This document shows, piece by piece, positions 5,913 through 12,201 of a DNA stretch of 12,201 nucleotides. The position numbers were made by a program, and so were the translations under genes. The notes below the pieces were generated by a model that made no database searches, was not told the origin of the DNA, and worked only from the letters and a program-made list of their open reading frames with translations. How positions within the stretch are numbered: the stretch's first letter is position 1; each line of letters opens with the position of its first letter. The stretch is from the NCBI GenBank assembly GCA_002373165.1, contig DFJS01000036.1, positions 1-12,201 on the forward strand. Reading direction: 5' to 3'. The stretch comes from Ruminococcus sp. UBA3665. GTDB taxonomy: Bacteria > Bacillota > Clostridia > Oscillospirales > Ruminococcaceae.

Positions 5913-7133
5913 ATGGCAGGTTTAAACAAAGTTACAGTAGAAGATCTTGATGTGAAAGGCAAGAAGGTGCTCGTCAGAGTCGATTTCAACGTTCCGCTGA
6001 AAGACGGCGTGATTACTGACGATAACAGAATTCAGGCAGCTCTGCCCACAATCAACAAGCTGACAGAAAACGGCGCAAAAGTAGTGCTGTGCTCTCATCT
6101 GGGCAAGCCGAAGAACGGCCCGGAAGACAAGTTCTCCCTCGCTCCGGCTGCTGCAAGACTGGCAGAACTGGTTTCTGCAAAAGTCGTATTTGCCAAGGAT
6201 GATACTGTAGTCGGCGAAAATGCCAAGGCTGCTGTTTCAGTAATGAACGACGGCGATATCGTCGTGCTGGAAAATACAAGATTCCGCGGCGCAGAAGAAA
6301 CAAAGAACGGCGAAGATTTCTCCAAAGAACTCGCTGAACTGGTAGATAACCAGATTTTTGTAATGGATGCATTCGGTTCTGCCCACAGAGCACATGCTTC
6401 TACCGCAGGTGTAACAAAATTTGTAGAAAAAACAGCAGTCGGCTATCTGATGCAGAAAGAAATCCAGTATCTCGGCAATGCTGTAGAAGATCCGGTTCGT
6501 CCGTTTGTTGCAATTCTCGGCGGCGCAAAAGTAGCTGACAAGCTGAATGTTATTTCTAATCTGCTGGAAAAATGCGATACGCTGATCATCGGCGGCGGTA
6601 TGGCCTATACCTTCATCAAAGCCCAGGGCGGCAATATCGGCAAGTCTCTGGTAGATGACGAAAAGCTCGACTACTGCAAGCAGATGCTCGCAAAAGCGGA
6701 TGAACTCGGCAAGAAGATTCTGCTCCCTGTAGATACTGCTGTTGCCGCAGAATTCCCGAATCCTATTGATGCTGAAATTGCTGTGGAAACTGTCAGTGCA
6801 GGCGAAATCCCGGCTGATAAAATGGGTCTGGATATCGGCGAAAAGACACAGGCTCTGTTTGCTGATGCTGTCAAGACTGCAAAGACTGTTGTATGGAACG
6901 GCCCGATGGGTGTATTTGAAAACCCGACTCTTGCAAAGGGTACGATTGCAGTGGCACAGGCTCTGGCCGATACAGATGCTACTACAATCGTAGGCGGCGG
7001 CGATTCTGCTGCGGCTGTCAAGAAGCTCGGCTTTGCTGATAAAATCAGTCATATTTCCACCGGCGGCGGCGCATCCCTCGAATACCTCGAAGGCAAAGTT
7101 CTCCCTGGTGTTGCTGTTATCGCTGAAAAGTAA
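5913..7133 (+). CDS. pgk: Phosphoglycerate kinase
   Basis: A 406-residue cytoplasmic enzyme of normal family length. It transfers phosphate from 1,3-bisphosphoglycerate to ADP, giving 3-phosphoglycerate and ATP. Substrate-side signatures are VRVDFNVPL (21-29), SHLGKP (61-66), LENTRF and DAFGSAHRAHAS. The nucleotide-binding C-terminal lobe has LGGAKVADK, GGGMAYTF, VWNGPMGVFE, GGGDSAAA and STGGGASLE. The start at 5913 is chosen because GAAAGGA lies about 9 nt upstream and the protein begins like other Pgk (MAGLNKVTVEDLDVKGKKVL). The frame extends 37 codons further upstream only through promoter DNA. It is the first gene of the operon. Arg codons are mostly AGA (5 of 7), as expected for a highly expressed gene. 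Confidence 0.99.
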   Translation: MAGLNKVTVEDLDVKGKKVLVRVDFNVPLKDGVITDDNRIQAALPTINKLTENGAKVVLCSHLGKPKNGPEDKFSLAPAAARLAELVSAKVVFAKDDTVVGENAKAAVSVMNDGDIVVLENTRFRGAEETKNGEDFSKELAELVDNQIFVMDAFGSAHRAHASTAGVTKFVEKTAVGYLMQKEIQYLGNAVEDPVRPFVAILGGAKVADKLNVISNLLEKCDTLIIGGGMAYTFIKAQGGNIGKSLVDDEKLDYCKQMLAKADELGKKILLPVDTAVAAEFPNPIDAEIAVETVSAGEIPADKMGLDIGEKTQALFADAVKTAKTVVWNGPMGVFENPTLAKGTIAVAQALADTDATTIVGGGDSAAAVKKLGFADKISHISTGGGASLEYLEGKVLPGVAVIAEK

Positions 7134-7150
7134 GAATTAAATCATACTGT

Positions 7151-7179
7151 CATATCCCTGCTGTTCCGGCAGGGATATG
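7151..7179 (+). promoter_or_regulatory. Hairpin between pgk and the 79-aa gene, without a U-tract
   Basis: CATATCCCTGC (7151-7161) and GCAGGGATATG (7169-7179) are perfect 11-bp arms with a 7-nt loop. The following bases (CTGAATTGAGG) lack a T-run, so this is not a standard terminator. It may protect the pgk mRNA 3' end or reduce read-through, so that pgk is made in excess of the distal genes; this is inference. Confidence 0.6.
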
Positions 7180-7200
7180 CTGAATTGAGGTTGTGTCATC

Positions 7201-7440
7201 ATGTCTATCACGCAAAATATCAATGAAAACGTGAAATATATCGTCTGCTATACTGATCTGGATGAGGACGGCCAGAATGCAAACTGCATTACCGAACGCT
7301 TTGTGAATTTTACAGAGGCTGTCAGCCGCTATGCGCTGTTCTGCGGCGTGCCGAAGCGGAGCGTCATCCTTGCCGATGTGGAGAATAATAAAATTCTCCA
7401 GCAGTTTGGCTATATTTCCAACAGCATTGTCATTAATTAA
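7201..7440 (+). CDS. Small protein of unknown function between pgk and tpiA (79 aa)
   Basis: I do not recognise this protein. It is soluble, with no signal or membrane segment. It begins MSITQNINENVKYIVCYTDLDED, then has a predicted helix with Cys/Arg/Phe and ends in a short hydrophobic stretch (FGYISNSIVIN). A GAGG lies about 10 nt before the ATG. It sits 67 nt after pgk and 30 nt before tpiA on the same strand, so it is almost certainly cotranscribed with the glycolytic genes. Codon use and the clean fit between two known genes support a real gene. Confidence 0.75.
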   Translation: MSITQNINENVKYIVCYTDLDEDGQNANCITERFVNFTEAVSRYALFCGVPKRSVILADVENNKILQQFGYISNSIVIN

Positions 7441-7470
7441 AAAGATTTATCAGTCAGGAGGTTTTTTCCC

Positions 7471-8247
7471 ATGAACAAGAACGTAAGAAAAGCTATCATC
7501 GCCGGCAACTGGAAAATGAATAAAACCAGACCCGAAGCAAAAGAACTGCTCGAAGCAATCAAGCCGCTCGTTGCCAATGCCGAAGGCAATGTAGAAGTTA
7601 TTGCATGTGTGCCTTTCACAAATCTGGAAACGGCTGTCGATGCAACTGCCGGTTCTAATGTCAAGATTGGCGCAGAAAATGTGCATTTTGAAAAATCAGG
7701 CGCATTTACAGGAGAAATTTCTGCCGATATGCTGACAGAAATCGGCGTGGAATATGTTGTCATCGGCCATTCTGAAAGAAGACAGTATTTCGGCGAAACT
7801 GACGAAACTGTCAATAAGAGAACTGCTGCTGCTCTGGCTGCCGGTCTCAAGCCGATTGTCTGCGTTGGCGAACTCAAATGGGAACGCGAATGCAATATCA
7901 CAGAAGAAGTAATCGCACGTCAGATTAAGCTTGACCTCTGGGCAGTTTCCAAAGAAGATGTCAAGAAAGTTGTCATCGCTTATGAACCCGTATGGGCAAT
8001 CGGCACAGGTCTGACTGCAACTCCCGATCAGGCTCAGGAAGTCTGCGCTTTCATCCGCGCACAGCTGGCCAAGCTCTACGATCAGGAAACAGCTGATGCT
8101 GTAACAATCCAGTACGGCGGCTCTATGAATGCCAAGAATGCAGCTGAACTGCTCGCAAAGCCCGATATCGACGGCGGACTGATCGGCGGAGCTTCTCTGA
8201 AAGCAGAGGATTTCAACGTAATCGTTCAGGCCGCAGTGAATGGCTGA
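7471..8247 (+). CDS. tpiA: Triosephosphate isomerase
   Basis: A 258-residue TIM-barrel enzyme that interconverts dihydroxyacetone phosphate and glyceraldehyde 3-phosphate. The active-site residues are all present: N13 and K15 in AGNWKMN, H100 in IGHSERR, and the catalytic base E172 in AYEPVWAIGTG. Phosphate-gripping loops are GTGLTATP (loop 6), YGGSMNAKNA and GGLIGGASL. AGGAGG lies 9 nt before the ATG. Its stop codon overlaps the ATG of the next gene by 8 nt, which couples the first of three paralogous membrane protein genes to it. Confidence 0.99.
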   Translation: MNKNVRKAIIAGNWKMNKTRPEAKELLEAIKPLVANAEGNVEVIACVPFTNLETAVDATAGSNVKIGAENVHFEKSGAFTGEISADMLTEIGVEYVVIGHSERRQYFGETDETVNKRTAAALAAGLKPIVCVGELKWERECNITEEVIARQIKLDLWAVSKEDVKKVVIAYEPVWAIGTGLTATPDQAQEVCAFIRAQLAKLYDQETADAVTIQYGGSMNAKNAAELLAKPDIDGGLIGGASLKAEDFNVIVQAAVNG

Positions 8248-9043
8248 TCCGGATAATTTACAGGAACATCAGGCTGAATCCGTTCAGCCTGATATGCCTG
8301 TTTCTGAACAGGAATATTTCTCTCACTGGAAGGCTGTCAATACAGCAGTTTTCTTTTTATCCGGCATAGGGGTGCTGGGGGCTTTGATGTATGCGCCCGG
8401 AATTACAATGCCTTTGCTGACTGCTGTGATAATTCTGAATCTGTTTCTGGCGTACTGGTATGGCCGCTGGGTCAGAACCGGCAAAGGCAGGAACAGTCTG
8501 CGGATTCTCCGGGGAATTGCCTCTGTCTGTTCGCTGGCGGTATTTCTGCCGTATGTGATTTTTTCTAATTTTAATCAGAACAGATTTTTTTATTCTGTCA
8601 AGAAATTTTATTATACTCACGGCGTATATACAAATTCTGAATATCTGGAAAAAATACTTCCGGGCACTCTTCCGGGACAATGCGAGGATTATCTGTTTAT
8701 CGTACAGCCGGGCTTGGCGGCACAGGATTATCATGCATCTTCGTATCTGGCATTTCATACAGATGAACAGACGCTCCGGAATTATGCGCAGAAAATGGAA
8801 CAGATGGGAATTGCTCCGGAACAGAGTCGTCAGTCGGATGCTCCGGAGTTTGATCATATGCTGACAGAAAAAGAAAAAGCATTGTACCTGCGCCCGGAAA
8901 ATCTTCCGGCGCACGTCTGGCAGAGGCTTCTTCCGGAACATTATGATGCTCTGGAACATGCTGTGCTGTATATTATTCATGATTATTATGACAAAGGCTG
9001 TCTGCTGAATTACGATTCCGGACTGGCAATTTTCTGGACATAA
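8240..9043 (+). CDS. Tandem paralogous membrane protein, copy 1 (unknown function)
   Basis: I do not recognise the family. The 267-residue protein has an acidic N-terminal tail (1-30), three predicted membrane helices (about 33-52, 55-73, 91-108) and a conserved C-terminal domain. The loop between helices 2 and 3 is strongly basic (GRWVRTGKGRNSLRILR), which puts it inside the cell and the C-terminal domain outside. That domain has YSVKKFYYTHGVY, LPGQC148EDY, AQDYHASSYL (161-170), FHTDEQTL (172-179), LLPEH, DYYDKGC254 and the ending FWT. All of these recur in the next two genes. The ATG overlaps the tpiA stop and has only a weak ribosome binding site, so translation is likely coupled. Arg codons are unlike pgk (AGA 2 of 10). 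Confidence 0.85.
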   Translation: MADPDNLQEHQAESVQPDMPVSEQEYFSHWKAVNTAVFFLSGIGVLGALMYAPGITMPLLTAVIILNLFLAYWYGRWVRTGKGRNSLRILRGIASVCSLAVFLPYVIFSNFNQNRFFYSVKKFYYTHGVYTNSEYLEKILPGTLPGQCEDYLFIVQPGLAAQDYHASSYLAFHTDEQTLRNYAQKMEQMGIAPEQSRQSDAPEFDHMLTEKEKALYLRPENLPAHVWQRLLPEHYDALEHAVLYIIHDYYDKGCLLNYDSGLAIFWT

Positions 9044-9056
9044 AGGACGGGACAGA

Positions 9057-9767
9057 ATGAACATGCAAAATCAATATCCTGATAAAATAAATCATATCCT
9101 GAAATCTGTCTTTTCCGGCATTGCATCCCTGACGCTTCCAATCTGTTTTTTTACAATAATGCTGATGCCGGATATCAATGAAATTTTATTTATGATTCTG
9201 GCAGTGCTGTGGCTGATAGTGCATTGTTTAGGCAAGCTTTATGAACGGAAAGGTGTGGGAAGAAAGATTCTCCGGATTTTCCGGATTCTTGTGCTGATCG
9301 GAACAGTAATTTATTTTATTCCGACTGTTCTGCTGACAGGCTTTTCAAATACGGAAAAGCTCTATCCGGTCAAGCGTTATCTCTACACGCAGGGAGTATA
9401 CGGCGGCGGCTTTTATGATGAATTTCTTCCGGAACAGCTTCCGGAACACTGCATGGATTATAAATTCATCACGCAGGGTTCTATGATTGCACAGGATTAT
9501 CATGCTTCTTCTTATCTGATATTTCATACAGATGAACAGACACTCCGGAGCTATGAACAGAAAATGGAAGCCCTTGACGTTACAAAGCTTGAAAATGAAC
9601 AGCATTCCGAGGGAAAATATAAATTTCCCCCTCCGTATGTGACAAGTCAGCTTTTGCCTGTACATCGGACAGATTTTTCTGATTCTGTGATTTATCATGT
9701 GAATGATTATTATGATAAAGGCTGTATTCTGGATTACGATTCCGGCCTTGTCATTTTCTGGACGTAA
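9057..9767 (+). CDS. Tandem paralogous membrane protein, copy 2 (unknown function)
   Basis: A 236-residue paralogue of both neighbours. It has three predicted helices (about 20-37, 43-58, 76-94) with a basic inside loop (GKLYERKGVGRKILRIFR). The C-terminal domain is closest to copy 1: KLYPVKRYLYTQGVY, LPEHC132MDYKF, AQDYHASSYL (145-154), FHTDEQTLRSY, LLPVH, NDYYDKGC223 and the ending FWT. Between FHTD and LLP it is shorter than the other copies. An AAAGGA overlapping the stop of copy 1 lies about 9 nt before the ATG; a second ATG two codons later is also possible. Only 13 nt separate it from copy 1. Confidence 0.85.
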   Translation: MNMQNQYPDKINHILKSVFSGIASLTLPICFFTIMLMPDINEILFMILAVLWLIVHCLGKLYERKGVGRKILRIFRILVLIGTVIYFIPTVLLTGFSNTEKLYPVKRYLYTQGVYGGGFYDEFLPEQLPEHCMDYKFITQGSMIAQDYHASSYLIFHTDEQTLRSYEQKMEALDVTKLENEQHSEGKYKFPPPYVTSQLLPVHRTDFSDSVIYHVNDYYDKGCILDYDSGLVIFWT

Positions 9768-9779
9768 GGAGAACGCATC

Positions 9780-10523
9780 ATGATACTGCAAGACACTGAT
9801 ACAGAAAAGCAGGAATTTCCTGTTCCGCCGAAAAAACCGCTGTTGCAGCAGCTGCATGAAGCCGTGATTCTTCTGACGATTCTTATTCCGTCATGGATAT
9901 TGTCATGTTTCTGTTCGATGCCGCTGACATTGTTCTTGATTCTGACTGCAATCATCATCAGCGTGACTGCAAAAATCGTCTGTAAAAAATCAGAAAACAG
10001 CAAACTTATTTTTATTATAAGAATTCTTGCAGTTTTGAGTGTTCTGCTGATTCAGCTTCCCGTTGTCGTTACGCTGAATTTTGAACAGACAAAGCTTTTC
10101 TATCCGCTGAAACATGAATTTTATGATTCTTCTGACCCGTTTCTGCCAGAATCACTCCCGAAGGAATGCAAAGATTATTGTTTTATCACAAAAGCGAGCT
10201 TTCCGGCACAGGATTATCATCCCTATGCGCTGCTTGCGTTTCATACAGACAGGCAGTCGCTGGATGAGTATGCCGCTTATCTGAATTCGCTGGAACATAT
10301 CGAATTTTCGCAGAACCAGCCGCTGTATGACCCTGAATATCTGGAAAAATGCCAGAAGCAGGGAATAGAAGTCTCTACAGAACAGGAATATCCGCCTGCT
10401 TGGCTGGCAGAAAAGCTTCTGCCGGCACATCAGGAGAATTTTGATCATGCATATATCTGGCATTCTCCCAGCGGCGGATGCGCTGTCAATTATAATTCCG
10501 GATTTGTGCTGATCTGGACTTGA
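9780..10523 (+). CDS. Tandem paralogous membrane protein, copy 3 (divergent, unknown function)
   Basis: A 247-residue paralogue, more diverged than copies 1 and 2. It has three predicted helices (about 27-43, 47-66, 77-98) and a basic/polar inside loop. The C-terminal domain keeps KLFYPLKHEFY, LPKEC130KDYCF, AQDYH (143-147), AFHTDRQSL (153-161), LLPAH, a GGC234 cysteine and the ending IWT. The DYYDKGC motif of the other copies is replaced by SPSGGC, and ASSYL by PYALL. The segment between FHTD and LLP is longer and includes another cysteine. TAAGGAG, overlapping the stop of copy 2, serves as ribosome binding site. Confidence 0.83.
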   Translation: MILQDTDTEKQEFPVPPKKPLLQQLHEAVILLTILIPSWILSCFCSMPLTLFLILTAIIISVTAKIVCKKSENSKLIFIIRILAVLSVLLIQLPVVVTLNFEQTKLFYPLKHEFYDSSDPFLPESLPKECKDYCFITKASFPAQDYHPYALLAFHTDRQSLDEYAAYLNSLEHIEFSQNQPLYDPEYLEKCQKQGIEVSTEQEYPPAWLAEKLLPAHQENFDHAYIWHSPSGGCAVNYNSGFVLIWT

Positions 10524-10586
10524 AGAACCGGCATAGCATGCCTGTATTTATGAAATTTTTTAACTCTATCAGAAAGGTTGATATTT

Positions 10587-12110
10587 ATGTCAAAAAAACC
10601 TGTTGCTTTGATTATTATGGACGGATTCGGCTATAATCCGGATTCTTACGGCAATGCCATCATGGCCGCTAAAACGCCTAATCTTGATAAATATCTTGCA
10701 GAACAGCCGAATACCATCATCGGCGCATCCGGCCTGTGTGTCGGCCTGCCGGACGGTCAGATGGGCAATTCCGAAGTCGGCCATACCAACATCGGCGCAG
10801 GCAGAATTGTCTATCAGATGCTGGTTAAGATTTCAAAATCTATCGAAGACGGCGATTTCTTCCAGAATCCTGCACTTGTGCATTCTATGGAAAACGCTAA
10901 GAAAAATAATTCTGCTCTGCATGTGATGGGTCTGCTGTCGCCGGGCGGCGTTCACAGTCATATGAACCATCTGTTCGGTATTATGGAAATGGCTAAAAAA
11001 TTCGGCTTGGAAAAAGTTTATGTCCATGCCTTCCTGGACGGCCGTGATGTGCCGCCATCCTCTGCGGCTGAATATATGCAGGAAACTGTCGATAAACTCG
11101 GCGAAATCGGAGTCGGCAAAATTGCCACCATCGCCGGAAGATTCTACGCAATGGACAGAGACAACGCCTGGGACAGAGTCGAAAAAGCGTATGAAGCTCT
11201 TGTTTACGGCGAAGGCGTTCAGGAAACAGACCCCGTTCAGGCTATTAAAAATTCTTATGCCAATGAAATCACTGACGAATTCATGCTTCCTACAGTTGTG
11301 GACAAAAACGGCATGATTCACGAAAATGACAGTGTCATCTTCATGAATTTCCGTCCTGACAGAGCAAGACAGATTACCCGTTCTTTTGTCGATCCGGAAT
11401 TCAGCGGCTTCGAGAGAAAGAACGGATTCTTCCCGGTTCATTTCGTCTGCATGGCGCAGTATGATGCCACTATGCCGAATGTGGAAGTTGCCTTCCCTCC
11501 GGAAGAACTGACTATGACTCTTGGCGAATATCTGGCAAAATGCGGAAAGACTCAGCTGAGAATCGCCGAAACACAGAAATATGCCCATGTAACGTTCTTC
11601 TTCAACGGCGGCGAGGAAAAGCAGTTCGACGGCGAAGACAGAATTCTGATCAAGTCCCCCGATGTCGAAACGTTCGATATGAAGCCCGAAATGAGTGCTT
11701 ATGAAGTCACAGATGCAGTTCTGGAAGCAATCGAATCAGATAAATATGATGTTATTATTCTGAACTATGCTAACTGCGATATGGTCGGTCATACGGGAAT
11801 TTTCGATGCCGCTGTGCAGGCAGTGGAAGCCGTGGATACCTGTGTCGGCAAAATGGTAGATGCCATTCTGGCAAAGGGCGGTGTTGCGCTGATTACTGCC
11901 GATCACGGAAACGCTGACAAGATGTATGAAGCAGATGGTTCGCCGTTTACAGCCCATACTACCAATCCTGTTCCGTTTATTGCAGTCGGCGCAGGACAGC
12001 GCAAAGTCCGTGAAGGCGGCGTACTGGCAGACCTGTCTCCGACAATTCTGAAACTGATGGGTCTTCCGCAGCCGAAGGAAATGACCGGTCAGAGCCTGAT
12101 TGTAGATTAA
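10587..12110 (+). CDS. gpmI: 2,3-bisphosphoglycerate-independent phosphoglycerate mutase
   Basis: A 507-residue cytoplasmic enzyme converting 3-phosphoglycerate to 2-phosphoglycerate with two Mn ions and a phosphoserine intermediate. The alkaline-phosphatase-like metal sites are complete: D12 in IIMDGFG, nucleophile S62 in MGNSEVGH, D398 and H402 in NCDMVGHTG, D439-H440 in ITADHGNAD and H457 in TAHTTNPVP. The substrate domain (about 75-310) has HSHMNHLFG, LDGRDVPPSSA, AGRFYAMDRDNAWDR and FRPDRARQ. The start at 10587 follows AGAAAGG by 9 nt; a TTG three codons upstream is less likely. It is the last gene of the operon, 63 nt after copy 3, followed by a terminator. Confidence 0.98.
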   Translation: MSKKPVALIIMDGFGYNPDSYGNAIMAAKTPNLDKYLAEQPNTIIGASGLCVGLPDGQMGNSEVGHTNIGAGRIVYQMLVKISKSIEDGDFFQNPALVHSMENAKKNNSALHVMGLLSPGGVHSHMNHLFGIMEMAKKFGLEKVYVHAFLDGRDVPPSSAAEYMQETVDKLGEIGVGKIATIAGRFYAMDRDNAWDRVEKAYEALVYGEGVQETDPVQAIKNSYANEITDEFMLPTVVDKNGMIHENDSVIFMNFRPDRARQITRSFVDPEFSGFERKNGFFPVHFVCMAQYDATMPNVEVAFPPEELTMTLGEYLAKCGKTQLRIAETQKYAHVTFFFNGGEEKQFDGEDRILIKSPDVETFDMKPEMSAYEVTDAVLEAIESDKYDVIILNYANCDMVGHTGIFDAAVQAVEAVDTCVGKMVDAILAKGGVALITADHGNADKMYEADGSPFTAHTTNPVPFIAVGAGQRKVREGGVLADLSPTILKLMGLPQPKEMTGQSLIVD

Positions 12111-12124
12111 TTTCTGATCAAGAC

Positions 12125-12162
12125 AAACGCCCTCTGCGGTTTTCCGCGGAAGGCGTTTTATA
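12125..12162 (+). terminator. Intrinsic terminator of the glycolytic operon
   Basis: AAACGCC (12125-12131) pairs with GGCGTTT (12152-12158), and an inner stem CTCTGCGG / CCGCGGAA pairs with one wobble and one mismatch around a TTTT loop. The stem is followed by a T-rich tail (TTTTATATTT). It begins 14 nt after the gpmI stop. The last 40 bases of the window hold nothing I can identify. Confidence 0.88.
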
Positions 12163-12201
12163 TTTCTGCGATAAATCAGAATTTACAGTATAGATATTTG
12201 T

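Noticed and set aside
6237..7052. 271-codon open frame on the minus strand opposite pgk
   Set aside because: It mirrors the codon pattern of the clear pgk gene, has no ribosome binding site and its translation is Cys/Phe-rich without any family pattern.
8357..9064. 235-codon open frame on the minus strand opposite paralogue copy 1
   Set aside because: A similar antisense frame also appears opposite copies 2 and 3, because the sense sequences are related; composition is shadow-like and there is no start signal.
8240..10523. Idea that the three-paralogue array is a toxin/immunity or phage-defence cassette
   Set aside because: No nuclease, pore-former, secretion signal or partner motif was seen, and the operon position points to housekeeping-linked expression; there is no positive evidence.
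10530..10542. Small GGCAT-agc-ATGCC inverted repeat before gpmI
   Set aside because: The stem is only 5 bp and no T-run follows; it may be chance.
10520..10548. Possible promoter in front of gpmI (TTGAAG, 17 nt, TGTATT)
   Set aside because: The -10 match is poor and the element overlaps the stop codon of copy 3; not enough to call a promoter.
10833..11588. 251-codon open frame on the minus strand opposite gpmI
   Set aside because: It lies wholly inside gpmI, which has complete catalytic motifs; the antisense product looks like a shadow.

Overview
The window looks like the chromosome of an anaerobic, spore-gene-carrying Gram-positive bacterium of class Clostridia, most likely a Ruminococcus-like member of the Oscillospiraceae. 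This rests on a clear SpoIIR, a DUF4250 protein, a VanZ-family protein, strong AGGAGG-type ribosome binding sites, near-consensus sigma-A promoters and moderate GC content. The genus is inference from gene content and style, not from a marker search. No rRNA, tRNA, insertion sequence, prophage gene or CRISPR array was seen.

Left part, minus strand (about 1-3600): a four-gene operon reads from right to left. It holds an ECF sigma factor, a membrane-anchored putative anti-sigma factor, an unknown membrane-anchored protein, and a von Willebrand factor A (YfbK-type) predicted lipoprotein that runs off the left edge. The first three genes are joined by ATGA stop/start overlaps. A near-perfect sigma-A promoter overlaps the stop codon of the upstream gene spoIIR, and the roughly 160-nt leader that follows contains three inverted repeats. 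The likely theme is a sigma/anti-sigma envelope-signalling unit.

Middle part, minus strand (about 3590-5790): spoIIR is monocistronic with its own candidate promoter. Upstream of it is a four-gene operon of DUF4250 protein, VanZ-like membrane protein, 88-aa orphan and zinc-ribbon protein. That operon starts at a perfect-consensus promoter and ends at a good intrinsic terminator.

Right part, plus strand (about 5830-12160): a glycolytic operon starts from a divergent promoter and ends at an intrinsic terminator after gpmI. It encodes phosphoglycerate kinase (pgk), a 79-aa orphan, triosephosphate isomerase (tpiA), three tandem paralogous membrane proteins of unknown function, and cofactor-independent phosphoglycerate mutase (gpmI). 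Pgk, TpiA and GpmI carry out lower-glycolysis steps. Gap and eno, which often accompany them in Firmicutes, are not in this window.

The most novel item is the three-paralog array (8240-10523). Each protein has three predicted membrane helices and a conserved, probably extracytoplasmic C-terminal domain. That domain has two invariant cysteines, an AQDYH...FHTD core, and an aromatic-Trp-Thr or Ile-Trp-Thr ending. The first gene overlaps the end of tpiA.
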